Below are positions 1-4,812 of a stretch of 6,478 bases of DNA, piece by piece (positions within the stretch are counted from its first letter, which is position 1; every line of letters begins with the position of its first letter). Below the pieces are notes generated by a model, which was given only the letters and a program-made list of their open reading frames with translations, was not told where the DNA came from and ran no database searches. The DNA comes from CAKOSP01 sp964370755 (GTDB taxonomy: Bacteria > Bacillota_I > Bacilli_A > RF39 > UBA660). Location of the stretch: contig CAYJKL010000037.1 in NCBI GenBank assembly GCA_964370755.1, positions 1 through 6,478 on the forward strand, given 5' to 3'. The position numbers were made by a program, and so were the translations under genes.

Positions 1-152
1 GCTGTAGGTGCATCAGATACTATATCAACGTTCGTTGTAGCACCATCTCCTATAATACTATCAAAGTAAGAATAAGATACAGTTAAAGTAACTGCTAAGA
101 GTGCACCAATTATTACAAGTAAATATTTTTTGTTTTTTTGAATAAATTTCAT
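1..152 (-). CDS. N-terminus of an exported or membrane-anchored surface protein, possibly TasA/camelysin-like (cut by left edge)
   Basis: Translation from the ATG at 150-152 gives 50 residues without a stop, and the gene then leaves the window. The start is supported by a Shine-Dalgarno match (AGAGAGG, 159-165) six bases upstream and by a well-placed promoter. Residues 1-9 are basic (MKFIQKNKK) and residues 10-25 form a hydrophobic segment, so the protein is exported or anchored by an N-terminal helix. After the helix comes YSYFDS, then a small-residue stretch ending in TTNVDI. A hydrophobic core followed by an aromatic-F-D motif and a later N/T-rich hydrophobic strand is reminiscent of SipW-type signal peptides on TasA/camelysin-like fibre proteins, but 50 residues cannot establish the family. 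An ordinary lipid-free secreted protein or a pilin-like protein is also possible. It lies behind the terminated ezrA-desulfurase operon and is probably transcribed separately. Certainty is high for the gene and low for the family. Confidence 0.72.
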   Translation of the reverse strand, partial: MKFIQKNKKYLLVIIGALLAVTLTVSYSYFDSIIGDGATTNVDIVSDAPT

Positions 153-170
153 GTTAAACCTCTCTTTACT

Positions 171-188
171 ATGTTATAACTATAACAT
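171..188. repeat. Perfect inverted repeat over the -10 box (candidate operator)
   Basis: The arms ATGTTATA (171-178) and TATAACAT (181-188) are perfect reverse complements around a two-base centre. The repeat covers the -10 box and predicted start of the promoter for the exported-protein gene, a common place for a repressor site. The core GTTATAAC recurs at 274-281 and, with one change, at 313-320. AT-rich -10 regions often look partly palindromic by chance, so the operator role is inferred. Confidence 0.4.
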
Positions 189-207
189 TTTCACACATTT
201 TTTTCAA
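172..207 (-). promoter_or_regulatory. Sigma-A-type promoter of the exported-protein gene
   Basis: On the minus strand a -35 box TTGAAA (202-207) is followed by a 17-base spacer and a -10 box TATAGT (179-184). A TG dinucleotide in the extended -10 position precedes the -10 box. The predicted start near 172 gives a leader of about 20 bases that holds the AGAGAGG ribosome-binding site at 159-165. The -10 box lies inside the inverted repeat at 171-188, so binding of a regulator there would block the promoter. Confidence 0.68.
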
Positions 208-261
208 TACAAATACTACAAAAAAACATAATTCTACACAAGTGTTACAATTTATTAAATC

Positions 262-293
262 AAAAGTTTTACGGTTATAACCGCAAAACTTTT
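262..293. repeat. Long near-perfect palindrome / hairpin between operons
   Basis: Bases 262-277 and 278-293 are reverse complements over 16 positions with one exception (271 against 284), centred on CGGTTATAACCG at 272-283. In minus-strand RNA the exception becomes a G·U wobble, so that transcript folds without a mismatch; in plus-strand RNA it is an A·C mismatch. The minus-strand hairpin ends in UUUU and then a mixed A/U stretch, so it could be a second, weaker terminator behind the desulfurase gene. The symmetric GTTATAAC core could instead be a protein-binding site. The sequence does not decide between these. Confidence 0.5.
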
Positions 294-322
294 AATTTTT
301 GTTATTCTTTAGGTTATAATCG

Positions 323-350
323 TAAAAAAAGAAGTGTTAATTCACTTCTT
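323..350 (-). terminator. Rho-independent terminator of the ezrA-cysteine desulfurase operon
   Basis: On the minus strand an eight-base stem AAGAAGTG / CACTTCTT (343-350 with 329-336) closes a six-base loop and runs directly into a run of U (324-330). The 5' arm overlaps the TAA stop codon of the desulfurase gene (349-351). Stem, loop size and U-run all fit an intrinsic terminator. Confidence 0.85.
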
Positions 351-1473
351 ACATATTACTTAGTTTAGTATATTCTTCTTTAAAATACTTTATAAATCTA
401 TTTACTTCATCTAGTGTTGTTAAATGAGATAAACTAATTCTTATAGTATGTTCTGCTCTATTTTTATCATTATAAACTGCTAAAATAGCACTTGATATAT
501 CACCAGATGAACAAGCTGTATTAGTACTTAAATAAACTTCATTAGCATCCATTGCTCTAATAAAAGTTTCAGGTTTAATACCCATTATACTTATATTAAG
601 TATCTGAGGTATTGAATACTTAGTTTTATTTATTAAAACGTTTTCAAGTACTGATAATTCATTTACTATTTTTTCATTAATTTTTTCTACAAATAAATTT
701 CTTTTTTCTATCTCTTCTTGACTTAGTCTAAGTGCTTTAGCAAATCCCACAATTAAAGGAAGTGGCATAGTACCAGGTTTAAGCATATTAGTTTTACCTG
801 ATCCATGAAGTAAATTATTTATTTTAACATCTTTATTTTTATATAAAATACCTATTCCTTTAGGTCCATATAATTTATGTGCTGTAGCAGAAGCTAAATC
901 AATATCCACTGTATTAATAGATACTTTACCAAGAGCCTGCGTTATATCTGAGTGAAAATAAATATTAGGATTTTCTTTTTTAATAATTTGTCTAATCATT
1001 TTAAGAGGTTGTCTAATACCAGTCTCAGAGTTTACTGCACAAATACTAATAAGTATAGTATCACTTCTTATTAAACTTTTCAAATGTTCAAAATCTACAA
1101 GTCCATCTTCATTATTATTAACATAACTAATTGAAAAACCAATAGAAGACAAATAATCACATATAGCATACACACTAGGATGTTCAAGCTTAGATGTAAT
1201 TAAATGTTTACCCTTTTTATGATTAGCAAGCATAACACCCATTATAGCCATATTATTAGCCTCAGTTGCCCCACTAGTAAATGTTAGCTCACTACTGTTA
1301 CATGATAATATATCTGCCATTTGTTTAGTAGCATCAATAAGTAAATCATTTGATTTCTTACCAAGTCCATTAAGTGAGCTAGTATTTCCTATAAATTCAT
1401 TTGTTGTTTTATTAATTGTATTCATAACTTCGAGGCTAACTGGTGTAGTTGCCGAGTAATCTAAGTATATCAT
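349..1473 (-). CDS. nifZ: Cysteine desulfurase, NifS/IscS family (NifZ-like)
   Basis: This is a class V PLP-dependent aminotransferase-fold enzyme that takes sulfur from L-cysteine, giving alanine and an enzyme persulfide. Its 374 residues match the usual 370-400. Visible landmarks are SGATEANN (67-74), the cofactor-stacking His98 (LEHPS), Asn148 in VNSETG, Asp176 and Gln179 in SDITQ, the PLP lysine Lys200 in TAHKLYGPKGIG, the persulfide-forming Cys321 in TACSSG, and Arg345 in TIRIS. All catalytic positions are therefore present. The segment that normally reads GGGQE-x-G-x-R-x-GT is altered to GSGKTNMLKPGT (224-235). The gene follows ezrA with no intergenic base (TAA then ATG), and its ribosome-binding site GAGGAG (1483-1488) lies inside the end of ezrA, so the two are probably translationally coupled. 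In Bacilli the desulfurase next to ezrA is usually NifZ, which feeds ThiI for tRNA 4-thiouridine. That specific role is inferred from context, since thiI is not seen here. A general IscS role is the alternative. Confidence 0.9.
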   Translation of the reverse strand: MIYLDYSATTPVSLEVMNTINKTTNEFIGNTSSLNGLGKKSNDLLIDATKQMADILSCNSSELTFTSGATEANNMAIMGVMLANHKKGKHLITSKLEHPSVYAICDYLSSIGFSISYVNNNEDGLVDFEHLKSLIRSDTILISICAVNSETGIRQPLKMIRQIIKKENPNIYFHSDITQALGKVSINTVDIDLASATAHKLYGPKGIGILYKNKDVKINNLLHGSGKTNMLKPGTMPLPLIVGFAKALRLSQEEIEKRNLFVEKINEKIVNELSVLENVLINKTKYSIPQILNISIMGIKPETFIRAMDANEVYLSTNTACSSGDISSAILAVYNDKNRAEHTIRISLSHLTTLDEVNRFIKYFKEEYTKLSNM

Positions 1474-3189
1474 TTATTTGTACTCCTCTAATAATCTTTT
1501 ATGTATTCCAGGTTCAACTATATTAATTGCATTAATAGCATTTTCTAAACTATTTTTAAAGTTACCTTTATAAAAAGCATTTTCTGCTTTTATAAGACCA
1601 AAATCAACATCCTTATTTACTACTCTATATCTATTACCATAAACAATAGCAGTTTCTGCCATCTTAGCAGTTTTAATAGTTTCATTAATTGTATTATAAA
1701 CTTTTAAAACTAAATCTCTAGCAGTATCTACTCTAGTGTTAAGAGCTTTAATAGATATAGGTCTTCTATCTAGTTCCTCACTCATTATATCAATAGCTTG
1801 CATAGCTTCAGCAAGTTCTATATAATAATTTTTAGGAACTACAGGAAGTTTAAATGTTCTAAGTTTTTCTTTTGTCTTAAATAAAATATCTTTAATTTCA
1901 TCAAGTTGTTCTCTGGCCCTTTTTTCATCTTCTTTTAAACTACCAAGTGTTCTAAGCGCAACACTTAATTTTTCTTCAGACTTAGTAAGTTTAATATTAG
2001 TAAGCTCCATTTCTTTAGCAAGCTTACTATATGCAAAACTTCTTGATCTGTGCATATCTACTAGTTTATCATAAGTTGATCTAATTCCAAGTAATTCTTC
2101 TTTAATTTCATAAATAACATTCGCATCATCTTCAGTTAAATCATAACTATATTTAATATCATCAATTTTTTTAAGTAATTCATTATTTACTTTCTCAAGT
2201 CTACTTGACTTTAATATTATGCTCCGAACATACTCTTCAAATACCTTTTTAGCAAGTTTTTCTTTTTCAAAATCACTTATAAGTGAATCAAAATAATCAT
2301 GAATAGTTTTAAACTCAAATAGTGATTCTTCAACATTTAGTACATTAAGTCTTTGAAATACATCAAGAATTTTTTTCTCAGCTTCAGCTTTATTATAATC
2401 TATATTAAGGTATTCTAAATTATACCCTTCTTTTTCCATCTTACTTTCATAATACATAACTTCTTCTATTTTTTTAGGAATTAAATTTTTACCAAGCATC
2501 ACAATAGGTTTAGTCTCATTAACTATAACAGTTAAATTATTAATTGCATCAGTAATAGCTTTAACAACTTTAGCAACTTCCGTATACTCATTATTTTCCA
2601 TCAAATTTTCAAAAACTGTAAAAAGTTTATCTAAATTTTCAAATTGAAGTTCAAGAGGAACTTTAATTATTTCAAATGCAGGTAAATCTTCTTTATAAAG
2701 TCTTTGCACTTCTCTATACTCACTCTTAAGTTTAGTAATAGTTTCTCTGTTTCTTTCTTCAGACAAAGTTATTTCTTTAATCTCATCAAGTAAAAAATCT
2801 GATTTTGTTTTAAGCGAGTTAAGTTTAAGTTCACAGTTTAAAATAACATTTTTAAGTTCTTTATAATTTCTTTCCAAAAACAAAGATTCTATGTCATTAA
2901 GCTCATCACTAACTTCAGATAACTCTTTATCTTTAATTAAATTAAATCTATTTTTCCAGTCACTAAACTTACTTTTTAAATCATCATTAGTAGCAAGACT
3001 TTCAACTTTATTAAGTTCAGATAAAATTGAAGCAGAAATTATTAAGTTTTTATCTCTTTCTAAATCTTCAATTTGTTTTTTATATTTCTTTCTTTCTTTT
3101 TTATTAAGCAAAACTAAAACACTTACAATTAAAATAACTGAAAGTACATAATATGCAATAGCCATTAATATAAATGTTTCTCTAACCAC
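1474..3189 (-). CDS. ezrA: Septation ring formation regulator EzrA
   Basis: EzrA is a membrane-anchored cytoplasmic spectrin-like protein that restrains FtsZ ring assembly and takes part in division-site organisation in Firmicutes. The 571 residues match the usual length of about 560-575. A single N-terminal transmembrane helix (about residues 6-28) is followed by a basic stretch (KKERKKYKK, 30-38), and the rest is almost entirely charged, heptad-like helix or coiled coil. Early family features include the segment SELNKVESL (57-65) and the W-containing FSDWKNRF region (75-82). Near the C-terminus YGNRYR (517-522) matches the conserved patch known as QNR in Bacillus, with Val at the position I expect to hold Gln, and an NIVEPG turn follows at 556-561. 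Translation starts at GTG (3187-3189), supported by the ribosome-binding site at 3193-3200; the ATG nine codons in has no good site and would remove the start of the membrane segment. The gene is divergent from rpsD and leads the operon with the cysteine desulfurase. No convincing promoter could be fixed. Confidence 0.93.
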   Translation of the reverse strand: MVRETFILMAIAYYVLSVILIVSVLVLLNKKERKKYKKQIEDLERDKNLIISASILSELNKVESLATNDDLKSKFSDWKNRFNLIKDKELSEVSDELNDIESLFLERNYKELKNVILNCELKLNSLKTKSDFLLDEIKEITLSEERNRETITKLKSEYREVQRLYKEDLPAFEIIKVPLELQFENLDKLFTVFENLMENNEYTEVAKVVKAITDAINNLTVIVNETKPIVMLGKNLIPKKIEEVMYYESKMEKEGYNLEYLNIDYNKAEAEKKILDVFQRLNVLNVEESLFEFKTIHDYFDSLISDFEKEKLAKKVFEEYVRSIILKSSRLEKVNNELLKKIDDIKYSYDLTEDDANVIYEIKEELLGIRSTYDKLVDMHRSRSFAYSKLAKEMELTNIKLTKSEEKLSVALRTLGSLKEDEKRAREQLDEIKDILFKTKEKLRTFKLPVVPKNYYIELAEAMQAIDIMSEELDRRPISIKALNTRVDTARDLVLKVYNTINETIKTAKMAETAIVYGNRYRVVNKDVDFGLIKAENAFYKGNFKNSLENAINAINIVEPGIHKRLLEEYK

Positions 3190-3192
3190 TGT

Positions 3193-3200
3193 ATCACCTT
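3193..3200 (-). promoter_or_regulatory. Ribosome-binding site that selects the GTG start of ezrA
   Basis: AAGGTGAT on the minus strand is complementary to the extended 3' end of 16S rRNA (the GGTGAT part of the full anti-Shine-Dalgarno complement). It lies three bases before GTG at 3187-3189. The downstream in-frame ATG (3163-3165) has only a weak, distant purine run. Confidence 0.75.
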
Positions 3201-3264
3201 ATATACACATTTTATCACAAAAAAAAACAAATTAAAAATAAAACTTAATAATTCGATAAAATAA

Positions 3265-3293
3265 TTGACAAATTAGACATAAAACTATATAAT
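3265..3293 (+). promoter_or_regulatory. Consensus sigma-A promoter of rpsD
   Basis: TTGACA (3265-3270) and TATAAT (3288-3293) are both perfect consensus hexamers with an optimal 17-base spacer. Transcription should start near 3300, leaving a leader of about 150 bases before rpsD. A full-consensus promoter suits a highly expressed ribosomal protein gene whose control lies mainly in the leader. Confidence 0.92.
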
Positions 3294-3299
3294 ATATGT

Positions 3300-3452
3300 G
3301 CAATTCTTTTGGCAGAGCAAGCATTTTATATGTAATGTGTTTATTGAAAGATAAAGTAACTAGGCTGCCCTAGTGAAATTTACATAAACTCCCTACATTT
3401 TAAAATCTTGCAAACTAAAGCTTTGTAAATATAAGAAAGGAGAAAGAAAATT
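3300..3452 (+). ncRNA. Structured rpsD leader, probable S4 autoregulatory element
   Basis: In Firmicutes S4 represses its own gene by binding the rpsD leader, which is known to be structured. The following helices can be read directly. P1 pairs 3317-3321 with 3407-3411 and 3323-3328 with 3401-3406, eleven pairs with one bulged C (3322). P2 continues without a gap on the 5' side, pairing 3329-3335 with 3380-3386, and leaves a 14-base bulge on the 3' side (3387-3400). Inside are hairpin P3 (3340-3344 with 3351-3355) and hairpin P4 (3359-3364 with 3369-3374, loop CUGC). GGCAG at 3311-3315 is complementary to 3365-3369, that is the P4 loop plus one base, which suggests a pseudoknot or a switch against P4. 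No intrinsic terminator lies between the fold and the gene, so control at translation is more likely. The rpsD ribosome-binding site AGGAG (3438-3442) sits ten bases before the ATG. Naming it the S4 leader rests on position and fold; covariation was not tested. Confidence 0.8.
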
Positions 3453-4055
3453 ATGGCAAGATATACTGGTCCAGCTTATAAAAAATCTAGAAGATTAGGT
3501 TTTTCAACACTTGAAACTGGAAAAGAACTAGCTAAAAAACCATATGCACCTGGTGCTCATGGTCAAGACCGTAAAAGAAAACTTAACGATTACGGAATTC
3601 AGTTACAAGAAAAACAAAAAGTTAGAATTATGTACGGTTTAACTGAAAAACAATTTAGAAAAACTTTCGACAAAGCAGCTAAGATGAAAGGTATTACTGG
3701 TGAAAATTTATTAGTATTACTTGAATCTAGACTTGATAACTTAGTTTATCGTATGGGTATGGCTAGAACTAGAAGAAGTTCAAGACAAATTGTTAACCAT
3801 GGACACATCGTTGTTAATGGAAGAAAAGTTGACATTCCTTCATACACTTGTAAACCAGGAGACGTAATTACTATTAAAGAAGGTTCTGTAAACCATCCAG
3901 CAATAGCTGATGCTTTAGAAGTTAACCTATCTACACTTTCTTTTGTTGAATTTGACAAAAAGAAATTAAATGGTAAATATGTTAGATTCCCTGAAAGAAG
4001 TGAACTTAACCAAGAAGTTAATGAACAACTTATCGTAGAATTCTACAACAGATAA
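3453..4055 (+). CDS. rpsD: 30S ribosomal protein S4
   Basis: S4 is a primary assembly protein of the small subunit. It binds the 5' domain of 16S rRNA, helps form the mRNA entry site, and affects decoding accuracy. The 200 residues match the usual length for Firmicutes. The N-terminal domain opens with MARYTGPAYKKSRRLG and lacks the cysteine cluster of zinc-binding S4, so this is the zinc-free form. The S4 RNA-binding domain spans about residues 91-155 and contains ESRLDNLVYR, the RRSSRQIVNHGHIVVNG segment and the KPGD turn. The C-terminus ends in the typical YVRFPERSELN...EFYNR. The ATG at 3453 has an AGGAG site ten bases upstream. The gene is monocistronic here: it has its own consensus promoter and S4-type leader, and a terminator begins at the stop codon. 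It is divergent from ezrA and convergent with the uncharacterised gene at 4071-4715. Confidence 0.99.
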   Translation: MARYTGPAYKKSRRLGFSTLETGKELAKKPYAPGAHGQDRKRKLNDYGIQLQEKQKVRIMYGLTEKQFRKTFDKAAKMKGITGENLLVLLESRLDNLVYRMGMARTRRSSRQIVNHGHIVVNGRKVDIPSYTCKPGDVITIKEGSVNHPAIADALEVNLSTLSFVEFDKKKLNGKYVRFPERSELNQEVNEQLIVEFYNR

Positions 4056-4084
4056 AAAAAACTCTTATTACTAAGAGTTTTTTT
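4054..4084. terminator. Bidirectional Rho-independent terminator between rpsD and the convergent gene
   Basis: The stem ACTCTTA / TAAGAGT (4061-4067 with 4072-4078) closes the loop TTAC. It is flanked by an A run (4054-4060) and a T run (4079-4084), so either strand gives a hairpin followed by U residues. It starts within the rpsD stop codon and contains the TAG stop (4071-4073) of the minus-strand gene. One element therefore ends both transcripts. Confidence 0.9.
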
Positions 4085-4715
4085 CATGCTTATAAGTTCT
4101 AGTTCTAACATTTTCACTTTTACGAAGTTCATAAATTTTAGTTAATTTAATATCAGCAGTAGCTTCAAGAATACTTAAAAGCTCATCTCCACCAATTACT
4201 TCACCAGTTCTTCTCATCTCATGATAAGTTTCCATATTTTTAGTAAAAGCTATCGCATCACCTACTACAGTAATATATGACCCTATCATATCAACATTTT
4301 CGGGAGCAATAAAAAAACTTGCAACTTCTCCATTAAAATTTTTGACTTTAGAAAGTTCTACATTACTATATTTTCCTTCAAGATAATCATCAAATAAATT
4401 ATTATCTTTTATATTCGAAAACAAGTAATCATAAGTTGGCCAAAAACCATACTCATCATCCCTATCTAAATAATTCCCAATTAACTCACTGGGACAAAAT
4501 TCCATATCATTTACAAGTCTATTTCTATCCATTACATCTGCTACCAAAGCAAATTCAGAAAATTTAGTTTTTTGTTTTGGTTTACTAACCGCACTATAAC
4601 TTTTAAACTGCATATCACACATTTCTTTAGCAAAAAAAGCTTCTATTTTACTAGGAACGAATTCACATTCATAAGCTTCAATTTCATTTTCATTTTTAAA
4701 ATAATAAAACAACAT
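4071..4715 (-). CDS. Uncharacterised soluble protein, 214 residues
   Basis: I do not recognise the family. Translation most likely starts at ATG 4713-4715, preceded by TGAGG (4725-4729) nine bases upstream. A GTG five codons earlier (4728-4730) is in frame but has no ribosome-binding site and would lie at the predicted transcript start. There is no signal peptide or membrane segment, so the protein is probably cytoplasmic. The N-terminus is aromatic (MLFYYFKNENEIEAYECEF), followed by a helix-like stretch, a basic linker (SKPKQKTK, 44-51), an acidic aromatic centre (residues 78-112, with YLDRDDEYGFWPTYDYLF at 82-99), a hydrophobic strand region (VASFFIAPENVDMIGSYITVV, 131-151) and a basic C-terminus. 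It contains three cysteines (17, 33, 74) without metal-site spacing. It has its own promoter and terminator and converges on rpsD, so the neighbours give no functional hint. Codon use looks like that of its neighbours. Clear expression signals make it a real gene. Confidence 0.8.
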   Translation of the reverse strand: MLFYYFKNENEIEAYECEFVPSKIEAFFAKEMCDMQFKSYSAVSKPKQKTKFSEFALVADVMDRNRLVNDMEFCPSELIGNYLDRDDEYGFWPTYDYLFSNIKDNNLFDDYLEGKYSNVELSKVKNFNGEVASFFIAPENVDMIGSYITVVGDAIAFTKNMETYHEMRRTGEVIGGDELLSILEATADIKLTKIYELRKSENVRTRTYKHEKNS

Positions 4716-4724
4716 ACTTCTATA

Positions 4725-4729
4725 CCTCA
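4725..4729 (-). promoter_or_regulatory. Ribosome-binding site that selects the ATG start at 4715
   Basis: TGAGG on the minus strand lies nine bases before ATG 4713-4715. It overlaps the alternative GTG codon at 4728-4730, which itself has only A/T-rich sequence upstream, so the ATG is the better start. Confidence 0.6.
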
Positions 4730-4737
4730 CAAAATTA

Positions 4738-4766
4738 ATTATAAACCTATTAAAAGATTAATACAA
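4738..4766 (-). promoter_or_regulatory. Sigma-A-type promoter of the uncharacterised gene
   Basis: On the minus strand TTGTAT (4761-4766) and TATAAT (4738-4743) are separated by 17 bases. The -10 box is full consensus and the -35 box keeps the important TTG. The predicted start near 4731 gives a short leader of about 16 bases that includes the TGAGG ribosome-binding site. The promoter lies between the ymfH terminator and the gene, which supports independent transcription. Confidence 0.72.
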
Positions 4767-4787
4767 TAACAAAATGAAAATTTAGAC

Positions 4788-4812
4788 AAAAAAACTGCAC
4801 ATTTGTACAGTT
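4788..4812 (-). terminator. Rho-independent terminator of the ymfF-ymfH operon
   Basis: On the minus strand ACTGTAC pairs with GTGCAGT over seven bases (one G·U wobble) around the loop AAAT, followed by a run of seven U (4788-4794). The 5' arm begins directly at the ymfH stop codon (4811-4813). Confidence 0.85.

Noticed and set aside
2891..3151. Plus-strand open frame of 86 codons inside ezrA
   Set aside because: It lies fully antisense to a well-supported ezrA and its Leu/Ser/Phe-rich product is what antisense of Lys/Glu-rich coiled coil gives. No ribosome-binding site or family match was seen.
3202..3271. Promoter for ezrA on the minus strand
   Set aside because: Candidates such as TTGTCA (3266-3271) with a poor -10, or TTGTTT (3225-3230) with TGTATA, are too weak to choose between. 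A promoter must exist here but could not be fixed.
3300..3452. T-box or metabolite riboswitch upstream of rpsD
   Set aside because: No T-box sequence and no terminator/antiterminator pair is present. Position and helices fit an S4-type ribosomal protein leader better.
3746..3958. Minus-strand open frame of 70 codons inside rpsD
   Set aside because: It is antisense to the conserved S4 domain and has no start signals of its own.
4071..4730. GTG start at 4728-4730 for the uncharacterised gene
   Set aside because: There is no ribosome-binding site before it and it coincides with the predicted transcript start; ATG 4713-4715 has TGAGG at good spacing.
4572..4769. Plus-strand open frame of 65 codons over the start of the uncharacterised gene
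   Set aside because: It is rich in Phe, Ile and Thr as expected from antisense AT-rich coding sequence. It also runs through the opposite gene's promoter and has no ribosome-binding site.
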